DNA from: Bacteroidales bacterium UBA714
Lineage (GTDB): Bacteria > Bacteroidota > Bacteroidia > Bacteroidales > UBA932
Reading direction: 5' to 3'
DNA length: 34,570 bases
Assembly (NCBI GenBank): GCA_002298075.1
Contig: DBLW01000124.1
Coordinates: forward strand, 1 to 34,570
Shown here: positions 1 through 7,237 of the stretch, piece after piece
How the letters are laid out: every line of letters starts with the position of its first letter
Position numbering within the stretch: the stretch's first letter is position 1
Notes under the pieces: model-generated
Told to the model about the DNA's origin: nothing
Databases searched by the model: none
What the model saw: the letters and a program-made list of their open reading frames with translations, nothing else
Made by a program: the position numbers and the translations under genes

Positions 1-515
1 GCCTCACCCTCAGGGGAAAGATATACGAACGAAGGCATGAACACGCGCGGCTCCATATCAAGTGCAGAAAGGAAATCACTTTCTCCGTCCACAGGAGCAC
101 CGCAGCAGCCGCAAATAAGCCCGTCGAGCCTCAGGTCCGCACGCCCCATCCACCCTGAATAGGGAACCACTGCACGATATTCAACCACGGATGTGCTTCC
201 TTCACGGTACAGGGCCGCTTCCTCAGGAGAAATCCCGTTGCGCAGATGATGGAAATAGCGGTTGCGCCCGGCAATCACGACCGGACTGAGGCTCAAGCTG
301 TCCGTACCGGTGTACAATACAGGAGTGACTATAAGCTCACGGTCAGTCTTGAGATTGAGGGAGGACAAGTCCATGTCCATTGATACGAAAAGGTTCCCAT
401 CTGTACGGGCCACGTCAAGGCCGGATATCATTATGCGCCCTCCCAGGACTTCCTGGGCAGATGCCATATGCATGATAAGGAACGCATATGCGATGATGCA
501 GAGTATCTTTTTCAT
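1..515 (-). CDS. DUF3868 domain protein of fimbrial cluster, partial (runs off left edge)
   Basis: The frame is open from the ATG at 515-513 to the window edge, 171 codons, so only the N-terminal part is seen. It begins with a Sec signal peptide (MKKILCIIAYAFLIMHMASA, then QE). The mature part resembles the DUF3868 domain: a beta-rich start (GRIMISGLDVARTDGNLFV), a middle with TPVLYTGTDSLSL and VVIAGRNRYFHH, the segment VVPYSGWMGRADL, and the Cys cluster GLICGCCGAP. In Bacteroidetes this domain is commonly followed by an OmpA-type C-terminus, which would lie outside the window. Such genes follow a DUF3575 gene at the head of fimbrillin (type V pilus-like) operons, and here the DUF3575 gene is directly upstream across a 92-nt gap. 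A role in outer-membrane anchoring or assembly of surface fibres is inferred from context only. Confidence 0.78.
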   Translation of the reverse strand, partial: MKKILCIIAYAFLIMHMASAQEVLGGRIMISGLDVARTDGNLFVSMDMDLSSLNLKTDRELIVTPVLYTGTDSLSLSPVVIAGRNRYFHHLRNGISPEEAALYREGSTSVVEYRAVVPYSGWMGRADLRLDGLICGCCGAPVDGESDFLSALDMEPRVFMPSFVYLSPEGE

Positions 516-550
516 GTGTATTAATTCTTAAACAAACGGTTAAGCCGGGA

Positions 551-580
551 GCAGAAGACAAATTCATTTGTATTATGCCG
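551..580 (+). repeat. Palindromic 30-nt element, copy R6 (variant arms)
   Basis: GCAGA at 551-555, then AG, arm ACAAAT (558-563), spacer TC, arm ATTTGT (566-571), then AT and TATGCCG (574-580). The layout is identical to copies at 14119, 14198, 14277 and 34486, but with its own pair of complementary arms. It lies in the 92-nt gap between the DUF3575 and DUF3868 genes. The neighbouring -7 box seen in the other copies is degenerate here. Confidence 0.7.
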
Positions 581-607
581 AGGCGGAGTTTATCATAGAT
601 TGAATAT

Positions 608-1207
608 CTAAAACAAGAACACAAGATTTACAGCGGCTTTCGTTGGCCCGAAATAATTGTGCGAAAGGCCGCTCGCCAGCCTGGTACCGCAAGCCGCACA
701 CGGGAACACGTCATAACGCGTATAAATCCATCCCGCTCCGATTTCAGCTTCAAGGTTCCAGTGCCTGCCCAGAATCCAGGAATAACCGTATGCAACTCCC
801 GCACCTGCAAACCAGCCCTGATAGCGTCTGTCGGACAATTTGGAAAAGTCAGTTCCCAAAAACCTGATGTTGTTCTTCAGATTGCCGACATTGCACTGGC
901 CACCATGTGCATGGACTCCGAGAAAATGTCCGGCAAACTTGTCGCAGACCCACCAGCGCGCCTCCGGCTGCACAAGCCAATGCTTCCATTTGCGTCCTCC
1001 CGACAGGGTCCATCCGTTATAGTTGCCCGAAATGTCGAGCGTCCACTTCGGGGCAAGCCCAAACTCAACTCCTGCATTTACTGTTGCAGCAATGTCGTAA
1101 AGTACATTTGTTTTAATGGCGACCTCCTGGGCGCGCATGCCGAAGCACGCCACGGAAAGAAGCGCATTTAAAAAAATGACTGTCTTGATTCTTACACACA
1201 TTCTCAT
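608..1207 (-). CDS. DUF3575 domain outer-membrane protein of fimbrial cluster
   Basis: The protein has 199 residues with an N-terminal signal peptide (hydrophobic stretch about residues 9-24, cleavage probably near AQ at 26-27). The mature sequence starts VAIKTNVLYDIAATVNAGVEFGL, typical of DUF3575, and continues as alternating beta-strand-like segments (WTLDISGNYNGW, LVQPEARWW, GYSWILGRHWNLEAEIGAGW). It ends in LVFLF with a terminal Phe, the usual signature of a small outer-membrane beta-barrel. In Bacteroidetes this family opens fimbrillin operons and is followed by a DUF3868/OmpA protein, exactly the order here. Barrel topology and a part in fimbria anchoring are inferences. The ATG at 1207 and another two codons later are both usable. 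The gene has its own consensus promoter about 110 nt upstream. Confidence 0.85.
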   Translation of the reverse strand: MRMCVRIKTVIFLNALLSVACFGMRAQEVAIKTNVLYDIAATVNAGVEFGLAPKWTLDISGNYNGWTLSGGRKWKHWLVQPEARWWVCDKFAGHFLGVHAHGGQCNVGNLKNNIRFLGTDFSKLSDRRYQGWFAGAGVAYGYSWILGRHWNLEAEIGAGWIYTRYDVFPCAACGTRLASGLSHNYFGPTKAAVNLVFLF

Positions 1208-1317
1208 AATAATACAGCCGTTTCTCCATCATAGGAAAGCCTGTATAATGACAGGAAATCCCTAAGGAAGCTATTAAATAATTATCCGACTCTTAAAAGT
1301 ATATTTGAAACGAAGCG

Positions 1318-1350
1318 CAAAATTAATATAATGATTATAAAAAAACCAAA
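1318..1350 (-). promoter_or_regulatory. Consensus Bacteroidetes promoter for fimbrial operon
   Basis: Read on the minus strand: TTTG at 1350-1347, 21 nt, then TAATTTTG at 1325-1318, matching TTTG-N19-21-TAnnTTTG at every fixed position. Transcription should start near 1312, giving a leader of about 105 nt before the DUF3575 ATG. Confidence 0.7.
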
Positions 1351-1367
1351 TTTTTCTTTGGAATTTA

Positions 1368-1376
1368 CCCCCCCCC
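1368..1376. repeat. Mononucleotide tract C9 (G9 on operon strand)
   Basis: Nine consecutive C, reading as G9 on the minus strand, 17 nt upstream of the -33 box of the fimbrial promoter. It is the longest C/G homopolymer I noticed in the window. Such tracts are slippage-prone. Confidence 0.8.
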
Positions 1377-1442
1377 ATTAACATAACTTTCTGATTATCT
1401 TCCCATTATACTACACAAGACAGCCTAAAAGGCAATAAACGC

Positions 1443-1479
1443 GAATCCGATGGGACGCATGCCCCACAAGAGCGGATTC
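1443..1479. repeat. Imperfect inverted repeat in divergent spacer
   Basis: GAATCCG at 1443-1449 is complementary to CGGATTC at 1473-1479, with an inner TGGG/CCCA pairing between. An A-run and a T-run follow at 1483-1496. It could be an operator, a structured RNA or a terminator relic. No transcript is known to end here. Confidence 0.4.
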
Positions 1480-1519
1480 CTGAAAAAAGATTTTTTAAAG
1501 GAAATTCAAAACAGTTTCT

Positions 1520-1527
1520 TATATTTG
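1520..1527 (+). promoter_or_regulatory. Putative -7 box for lipoprotein gene
   Basis: TATATTTG matches the TAnnTTTG consensus on the plus strand. The -33 region is weak (TTTA, 22 nt upstream). The implied leader is about 165 nt. It is the best candidate in the region but not a full match. Confidence 0.4.
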
Positions 1528-1697
1528 CCTTTGCGCACATATACGGATGCGCCTGATTTTTGCATGCTTCCGTCAAGCCGGGCACGAAGAAAATCTTGCC
1601 CGAGCAAGACCGGGACGGGGACATGCAAAACAACAGAATCGACATATTGCGGCACCGGTCCGGTTTTCCCGGTGCAAATGTAAAGGAGGACGACTAT

Positions 1698-2957
1698 ATG
1701 AAAAAGAATCACGTTCTGCTCATTGCGGCAGCAGTAATGCTTTCTTCCTGCGGTACAGCGGCACAGTATGCATCTTCCGGAGACGGATACAGGTTTCAGG
1801 ATGGCATATACGTCAGCACCCCGAGCTTGACGAAGAAAGCAGACGCACAAGAACAGAAAGAAGCCACGGACGCTCTCGTGGCAAAGACCAAGGCGTCGGA
1901 AATATATCTTTTCGGTGACAGGAAAGACACGGTGATGATTCCGAAGAACATGTCTGCCACTATAACGTATGACGGACTTGGAGGAGGCACATCAGTGACA
2001 ATAACCGACAATCCCTATGACTGGCGCAACAACATAGACCCGTGGGGATGGTACGGTCCGTCGGTTTCACTGAACTACGGCTGGGGATATCCAAGAGATT
2101 GGGCATACCGCGGCTGGTACAGTCCGTGGTACGGCGGCTGGCATTCATCATGGGGTTACGGCTGGGATGACCCTTGGTATTATCCGGGAGGATGGTACGA
2201 CCCTTGGTACGGAGGATATTGGGGCTGGCATGACCCTTGGTGCAGCTGGCACCACCACTATTGCGGATGGTACGGCGGATGGGACCCTCCTTTCCATGGT
2301 GGCACAATAATAGTCAAGGACAGCCGCTGGCGCGGACCACGCCACAGCACAGGCTCAGACAGGGTATTCACCACAAGGACATCTTCACGTGCCGGAATAG
2401 CTACCGGCACAAGAGGCGGACGCGGGACGGTAGCTTCAGGCGCACCGTCAACAGGAAAGACCCAGGCAGCAACAAGGACAGTCAGCCGGACTGCCACTTC
2501 AAGAGCCTCGTCATCGGCAGTAAGGACAACAGCCAGCAGAGTGACTGTTCCGTCAAGAGGTTCCCATGGCCAGGCAGTATCATCAGGCTCGTCAGCTACA
2601 GCAAGACGCCCCGTGACGACAGCAGGCAGACCTGCCTCAGCAGTTTCATCGGCATCATCTTCAAGACCGGCATACAACTACCGCCGGCCTGCATCTTCGG
2701 GCCATTCATCAGGTTCTTCAGTTTCTTCCGGACGTTCAAGCTACAGCCGCGGCACAAGCTACGGCAGCAGCAGTTCGCAGTCATCGTCGCAGTCAAGCTA
2801 CAACAGAAGCAGCAGCTCACAATCGAGCTACAACCGCTCGGGCAGTTCTGCGCCAAGCCGGTCAAGCTATAGCGGAGGCTCGTCATCCGGAAGCCGTTCA
2901 GGTTCAAGCGGAGGAGGATACAGCAGAAGCGGAGGCTCGGGAGGCGGAAGAAGATAA
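1698..2957 (+). CDS. Trp/Tyr/Gly-rich lipoprotein with Ser-rich tail
   Basis: The start is the ATG at 1698, set by a strong AGGAGG eight bases upstream, unusual in this phylum; an in-frame ATG at 1560 would add 46 residues ahead of the signal peptide and is rejected. The 419-residue product has a lipoprotein signal (MKKNHVLLIAAAVMLSSC, Cys18), so it should be lipid-anchored in the envelope. Residues about 30-105 form a short ordered region. Residues 107-199 contain roughly 19 Trp and 15 Tyr in Gly-rich repeats such as DPWYGG and GWYGGW. From about 215 to the end the protein is low-complexity Ser/Arg/Thr/Gly with repeats of SSQSSYNRS. Bacteroides homologues of this composition have been labelled 'vitellogenin II precursor', a label with no functional meaning. 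A FadL-family gene follows 40 nt downstream, suggesting a joint outer-membrane role. Function unknown. Confidence 0.85.
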   Translation: MKKNHVLLIAAAVMLSSCGTAAQYASSGDGYRFQDGIYVSTPSLTKKADAQEQKEATDALVAKTKASEIYLFGDRKDTVMIPKNMSATITYDGLGGGTSVTITDNPYDWRNNIDPWGWYGPSVSLNYGWGYPRDWAYRGWYSPWYGGWHSSWGYGWDDPWYYPGGWYDPWYGGYWGWHDPWCSWHHHYCGWYGGWDPPFHGGTIIVKDSRWRGPRHSTGSDRVFTTRTSSRAGIATGTRGGRGTVASGAPSTGKTQAATRTVSRTATSRASSSAVRTTASRVTVPSRGSHGQAVSSGSSATARRPVTTAGRPASAVSSASSSRPAYNYRRPASSGHSSGSSVSSGRSSYSRGTSYGSSSSQSSSQSSYNRSSSSQSSYNRSGSSAPSRSSYSGGSSSGSRSGSSGGGYSRSGGSGGGRR

Positions 2958-2997
2958 GGAAATAAGGCTAACACCAGAGAGAAACAAGCATATCATC

Positions 2998-4665
2998 ATG
3001 AAAAAGACAGCATCAATTATCATAATACTTGCGGCAATGTCCGCCTTCGGACATGCACAGACGGCATCAGACGCCCTCCTGTTCAGCAGCACAGACTATG
3101 AGGGGACGGCAAGGACAATGGCGATGGGCAATGCCTTCACCGCATTGGGAGGCGACTTGGGTTCAATCAGCATAAACCCGGCCGGAAGCGCAGTGGCCAA
3201 ATATTCACAGATTACGCTGACCCCGTCCCTGACATTCTCCGTAAGCAGGACACAAGGAGTATCACCTTACCAAGACGGCAGTCTTCCATATTTCGAAAGG
3301 AAGATGAAAAACACTTCCGTAGGATTCGGCATGCCGAACGTAGGTGCCACATTCAATTGGGACACGCACCGCACGTCCGGACTGAAAAACATGACCTTCG
3401 GATTCATTGCCAACAGGACCAACAGCTGGAATGAAGACATGTACGCGAGCGGAAGGAACAGCACGACTTCATTCATGGGAGCCCTGGCGGCAAATGCCAC
3501 AGCAAATGGATATCTCGGAAGCGAGCTGAACCTTGACAATGCTTACGATATGTATCCGTGGAAAGACGTGGTAGGCTACCAGAGCGGGATGTTCATGACC
3601 TACGGAGGACATGACGACCAGTTCGCAGGAACGAGCGAAGCCATATACATGAACGGTGACAACACCGAAATAGCTCTTGCAGGACCGATAGACCAGAAAT
3701 TCGGCAAGAGGGTGTATGGAAGCAAATATGAGTATCTGTTCAATTTCGGAGCGAACATTTCAGACTTCCTTTATATAGGTGCGAACTTTGGCGTCAATTC
3801 GATGGACTACAACTACAGGGAATACTTTAAGGAGGCTGCCGTAGATCCGGCTGACTTTGAGATTGAGCTGAACGACGGCAAGAAGATGTATTTCCAGGAC
3901 ATGCTCTATAAATATTCATACAGTGCCGCGAGCGTCGGATATTTCGCCAAATTCGGTGTCATACTCACCCCAGGGGCCGGTCTGCGCATCGGAGCGGCCA
4001 TTTCCACACCGACTCTTATGAACATTACCGAAGTATGGAGCAATTACGGCGAGACCAACTACACCGAGAAAAGATATGACGCATATGCCTCAAGCCCTGA
4101 AGGTGAATACAAATATTCTTTCGTAGCCCCATACAGAGCCAATTTCGGCATAGGCTGGTCAATCGGCAAGGTTGCTGTCCTGAGTGCGGACTATGAACTT
4201 TGTGACTATCGCAAGATGAGATTCAAAAGCCCGGCATACGAAAGTTCAAGCTCATATTTTGACGAGGTGAATGATGACATCAAGACAAGGTTCGGCACTT
4301 CACACACTTTCAGATTCGGAGCAGAAGTAAAGCCTTTCAGGCCTCTTGCCATAAGAGCCGGATACGGAGTCAGCACAGCTGCTGAGAAACTTGACTTTTA
4401 TGGTGGAAAGCTTCCGAATCTGTATGCGCACAATGTGGCATTCGGACTTGGATTCAACTCCAAAGGATCTTTCTTTGCGGATTTGGCATGCCGTTATTCT
4501 TTCTCGACAAAGGAAGGAGACGCATGGCGCAAGGCCGGAGAGTACATTATGCCGTATGAAGACTACATTTTCGACACGGACGGAAACCTGTCCGCCCCTG
4601 CACCGGAGATTTTGCACATCAAGTCAGCATGGAAGATTATGCTGACCCTTGGATTCAGATTTTAG
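2998..4665 (+). CDS. OmpP1/FadL-family outer-membrane transport protein
   Basis: The 555-residue protein has a Sec signal peptide (MKKTASIIIILAAMSAFGHA, then Q). The mature N-terminus is typical of Bacteroidetes FadL homologues: a short segment with ALLFSSTDYEGTARTMAMGN followed by AFTALGGDLGSISINPAG, the FadL-type hatch motif near residues 50-62. The remainder is a string of amphipathic strands ending LTLGFRF with a terminal Phe, as expected for a BamA-inserted barrel. FadL homologues take up hydrophobic substrates; Bacteroides relatives are often labelled 'hemin receptor', without direct proof. It follows the aromatic-rich lipoprotein gene by 40 nt and is probably co-transcribed with it. 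Its stop codon overlaps the convergent wbqC stop by 4 nt. The substrate is not predictable from sequence. Confidence 0.88.
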   Translation: MKKTASIIIILAAMSAFGHAQTASDALLFSSTDYEGTARTMAMGNAFTALGGDLGSISINPAGSAVAKYSQITLTPSLTFSVSRTQGVSPYQDGSLPYFERKMKNTSVGFGMPNVGATFNWDTHRTSGLKNMTFGFIANRTNSWNEDMYASGRNSTTSFMGALAANATANGYLGSELNLDNAYDMYPWKDVVGYQSGMFMTYGGHDDQFAGTSEAIYMNGDNTEIALAGPIDQKFGKRVYGSKYEYLFNFGANISDFLYIGANFGVNSMDYNYREYFKEAAVDPADFEIELNDGKKMYFQDMLYKYSYSAASVGYFAKFGVILTPGAGLRIGAAISTPTLMNITEVWSNYGETNYTEKRYDAYASSPEGEYKYSFVAPYRANFGIGWSIGKVAVLSADYELCDYRKMRFKSPAYESSSSYFDEVNDDIKTRFGTSHTFRFGAEVKPFRPLAIRAGYGVSTAAEKLDFYGGKLPNLYAHNVAFGLGFNSKGSFFADLACRYSFSTKEGDAWRKAGEYIMPYEDYIFDTDGNLSAPAPEILHIKSAWKIMLTLGFRF

Positions 4666-5387
4666 ATTTTCTTAAGATAAAGTATCGAATCAGGACCTTC
4701 ATTGAACAGCAAGTCCATGATTGAAAGATCTGGCTGGAAGCCGTATTTCCCGGAAAAAACCTGGAAATACGGCTTCTCCAGTTCCAGGTCAGCGAGAATT
4801 GTGTTCTTCCTTTTCGGATGGATGGACTCACGGAAATCCTCACACTTGATTATTGCACCGGAGACGTCGGACACCATGCCTTCCGGGGAATACTCCCTTG
4901 TCAGCCTAAGGTCAACAGCAAGGCCGGTCTTGTCTATGAAAAAACGGAGCAGGGCCAGATTCAGGTCAAGAAGCCTCTCCGGACAGCTGTCCAAGATGTC
5001 AAACAATTCGTCCTGATAGTATTCAAAATAGGCTGAGGTCCTGTATGCGGACACGATGGCCCGCTTATGCTGCATCACCCAAGGGACAGAATAGTCAATC
5101 TTCGTTTCAGAGATAGGGTGACGGTGAGTACCGCCTTCATGCACAATCGGAAAAGACAATGACTGCACGCCGTCTGCCGCATAGAATCTGCACCTGTTCC
5201 TGTATGACTGCTTGCAGTAATTCTCACATGCCTCGACATATACAACTGAAGGCACCAGCTCAGGCGCGTGAAAGTCATGAAGGGCCGCATCCCCGATACG
5301 TTTCGGATGCAGCCCTCCCATGTCCTGAGCCATTGCGGCGAAATATGAGACCGAGGGAAAATAAGCTGTTGAAAGGAGCTTCGGCAC
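4662..5387 (-). CDS. WbqC-family protein
   Basis: The 241-residue protein matches the WbqC family: start LLSTAYFPSVSYFAAMAQD, middle NRCRFYAADGVQSLSFPI, then IDYSVPWVMQHKRAIVSAYRTSAYFEYYQDEL, and a C-terminal segment KPYFQVFSGKYGFQPDLSIM. The family is associated with surface polysaccharide loci, but the reaction is not established to my knowledge. The start is GTG at 5387-5385; no in-frame ATG precedes the conserved N-terminus. It lies 7 nt after lpxA and closes the lpxD-lpxC-lpxA operon, which suggests a link to lipid A or the polysaccharide attached to it. The 3' end overlaps that of the convergent FadL gene by 4 nt. Confidence 0.85.
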   Translation of the reverse strand: MPKLLSTAYFPSVSYFAAMAQDMGGLHPKRIGDAALHDFHAPELVPSVVYVEACENYCKQSYRNRCRFYAADGVQSLSFPIVHEGGTHRHPISETKIDYSVPWVMQHKRAIVSAYRTSAYFEYYQDELFDILDSCPERLLDLNLALLRFFIDKTGLAVDLRLTREYSPEGMVSDVSGAIIKCEDFRESIHPKRKNTILADLELEKPYFQVFSGKYGFQPDLSIMDLLFNEGPDSILYLKKI

Positions 5388-5394
5388 AACTGCG

Positions 5395-6207
5395 TCAGTC
5401 TATGTTCCCTTTCACATCAGAGCCCATGCCCCTTATTATTCCCCTCTTTGAGTTACGTATGAATTCAAGGATTGTATCCCTCTCCTCAGACTGCGGGAAT
5501 CCCGACTCGATTTTTGCGAGGGCATCCGTGACATTCGTACCGTTATTGTAGATGATGTCATACATGTCCTTTATGTTTCTTATCTGGTCTGATGAGAATC
5601 CCCTTCTGCGGAGTCCCACGATATTTACTCCGGCATATGAAAGAGGGTCACGTCCGCAGAGGACATAAGGCGGAACGTCCTTGTTGATTTTCGAGCCGCC
5701 TCCGACAAAGGCATGCTTTCCGATTTTTGAGAACTGATGTGCCACCGTGCTTCCTCCGATGGTAGCCCAATCCGCCACGTCAGTCTCTCCCGCAATGCCG
5801 ACATAGCTCACGAGGATGCAGTTGTTGCCGACGATGCAGTCATGCGCGACATGCGTATATGACATCAGAAGCACGTTGTTCCCGATTTTGGTAACACCCC
5901 TTCCGCTTGCCTTGGTGCCGCGGTTGATGGTAGCGCATTCACGGATATTCACATTGTCACCGATTTCCACATATGTCACCTCACCGTCAAATTTGAGGTC
6001 CTGAGGTATGGCTCCGATGACAGCTCCCGGGAATACAGTGCAGCCCTTGCCCATCTTGACATAATTGAATATGGTGGCATGAGGCAAGATGCGGCTTCCG
6101 TCACCTATTTCCACATGTTCCTCGATATATGCGTAAGGTCCTACTTCGACGTTCTCGCCGAGCTTTGCGCCCGGATGTACTGTTGCAAGAGGATGAATGA
6201 TTGCCAT
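5395..6207 (-). CDS. lpxA: Acyl-ACP--UDP-N-acetylglucosamine O-acyltransferase
   Basis: LpxA transfers a 3-hydroxyacyl chain from ACP to UDP-GlcNAc, the first step of lipid A synthesis in the cytoplasm. The 270 residues show hexapeptide (left-handed beta-helix) repeats from about residue 5 to 195, including GAIPQDLKF, IRECATINRGT and the catalytic region LLMSYTHVAHDC. His122 in THVAHDC corresponds to the catalytic His of the E. coli enzyme. The C-terminal helical part (GLRRRGFSSDQIRNIKDMY onward) is typical. The length is close to the usual 255-265. It starts 12 nt after lpxC and is followed by wbqC after 7 nt, so the four genes form one operon. Confidence 0.96.
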   Translation of the reverse strand: MAIIHPLATVHPGAKLGENVEVGPYAYIEEHVEIGDGSRILPHATIFNYVKMGKGCTVFPGAVIGAIPQDLKFDGEVTYVEIGDNVNIRECATINRGTKASGRGVTKIGNNVLLMSYTHVAHDCIVGNNCILVSYVGIAGETDVADWATIGGSTVAHQFSKIGKHAFVGGGSKINKDVPPYVLCGRDPLSYAGVNIVGLRRRGFSSDQIRNIKDMYDIIYNNGTNVTDALAKIESGFPQSEERDTILEFIRNSKRGIIRGMGSDVKGNID

Positions 6208-6219
6208 AATTGTAAAAGT

Positions 6220-7137
6220 TTAGTTGTTTGACTTGAGGCTTGCCCTCACTTGCTTTGCTGCTGCGGTATTGATTCCGTGTCCTGCTCTCTCGGCCGTAAC
6301 TTTCGCCTTCAGGAATCCTCCGGAAAGCCTCAGGTCGCCTATCAGGTCAAGGAGTTTGTGCCTTGCGCATTCGTTCTCAAAATGCAGGTTCAGATTGTTC
6401 AGGTAACCATTTTCGCAGACCTCCAGGGCCGGCACATCGAACAGGCGGCTCAGACGCCCGACCTGTTCCGGAGTGACCGGATGTTCGACAATGACTATAG
6501 CATTGTCAATGTCGCCTCCCTTGACAAGATTGTTGTTGAAGAGGTATTCAAGTTCATGGAAAAACACGAATGTGCGGCAAGAACCTATCTCCGACGCATA
6601 TACGACTGACGGATTCCAGCAAGCATGCTGCACTCCAAGAACCTTCGAATTGAAATCTATCTTTATGTCATAGGAGAACTCCTCGGCCGGCTCAATCCGT
6701 ACAACGGACCCTTTTTCTTCGTTCACCACCTCTATCGTCCTGTCAAGGGTGATATATCTGCGCGGAGCATCCTGCACTTCAAGACCGTCATTCCAGATTG
6801 CCTCCACATACGGTCTTGCGCTTCCGTCCATAATCGGGACTTCCACATTGTCTATCTCCACTATAACATTGTCCACGCCCATGCCGGTCAAGGCCGAAAG
6901 CAAATGCTCTATGGTTGACACAGACACCTCACCGTTCGAGATGGTCGTGCTTCTTGCAGTATTGGATACATTTTCAGCCAATGCCTCCACTATGGCGTCA
7001 CCGCCAATATCCGTCCTTTTGAAAATTATTCCCGTATCCTCCGGAGCGGGCTTCAGCACCATTTTGGCGACTTTACCCGTATGGAGACCTTTGCCTTCAA
7101 ATGAATAGCTCTTCCTGATTGTCTGCTGCAACTGCAT
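6220..7137 (-). CDS. lpxC: UDP-3-O-acyl-N-acetylglucosamine deacetylase (stand-alone, no FabZ domain)
   Basis: LpxC is the zinc deacetylase that commits UDP-3-O-acyl-GlcNAc to lipid A. Expected residues are present: His78 in the EHLLSALTGMG motif, His260 and Asp264 in ARHKLLDLIGDL (zinc ligands), and His287 in AERAGHGIN (catalytic). At 305 residues it has the size of the E. coli enzyme. In most Bacteroidetes the gene encodes an LpxC-FabZ fusion of about 460 residues. Here the frame stops a few residues past the LpxC domain and lpxA begins 12 nt later, with no trace of the FabZ half. lpxD lies upstream with a 100-nt spacer holding a possible internal promoter. Confidence 0.96.
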   Translation of the reverse strand: MQLQQTIRKSYSFEGKGLHTGKVAKMVLKPAPEDTGIIFKRTDIGGDAIVEALAENVSNTARSTTISNGEVSVSTIEHLLSALTGMGVDNVIVEIDNVEVPIMDGSARPYVEAIWNDGLEVQDAPRRYITLDRTIEVVNEEKGSVVRIEPAEEFSYDIKIDFNSKVLGVQHACWNPSVVYASEIGSCRTFVFFHELEYLFNNNLVKGGDIDNAIVIVEHPVTPEQVGRLSRLFDVPALEVCENGYLNNLNLHFENECARHKLLDLIGDLRLSGGFLKAKVTAERAGHGINTAAAKQVRASLKSNN

Positions 7138-7181
7138 CTGTCTTCTGTCCTTAATTTTGTCCCGGCCTTCATAACGGCATA

Positions 7182-7217
7182 TTGCCGAAACTCAGGCACA
7201 AATAGTCCGCAAAGATA
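7182..7217 (-). promoter_or_regulatory. Possible lpxC promoter with folP-like leader
   Basis: On the minus strand TATCTTTG (7217-7210) fits the -7 consensus, but no TTTG lies at the right distance upstream. The adjoining 23 nt (7182-7204) match the folP promoter/leader segment at 14081-14103 at 20 positions, suggesting a shared regulatory sequence. A start here would give lpxC a leader of about 65 nt. Confidence 0.4.
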
Positions 7218-7237
7218 TGCATAATTTTGATATATTC

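Larger units (their letters stand above)
1208..1697. other. 490-nt divergent intergenic region
   Basis: AT-rich spacer between the fimbrial operon (minus) and the lipoprotein/FadL operon (plus). It holds a consensus minus-strand promoter (1318-1350), a run of nine C (1368-1376), an inverted repeat (1443-1479) and a plus-strand -7 box (1520-1527). Open frames here lack family resemblance or a plausible start, so I call no gene. Confidence 0.7.

Noticed and set aside
262..531. Plus-strand open frame of 89 codons at the left end
   Set aside because: It lies antisense to the DUF3868 gene, which has a signal peptide and family motifs in the opposite strand.
659..1171. Plus-strand open frame of 170 codons opposite DUF3575
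   Set aside because: No recognisable motif, and the minus-strand gene here has clear family features and a promoter.
1560..1697. 46-residue extension ahead of the lipoprotein signal peptide
   Set aside because: It would bury the signal peptide and lipobox; AGGAGG directly precedes the ATG at 1698.
2237..2872. Plus-strand 211-codon frame inside the lipoprotein gene
   Set aside because: It is the +1 reading of the repetitive Ser/Gly-rich region and resembles no family.
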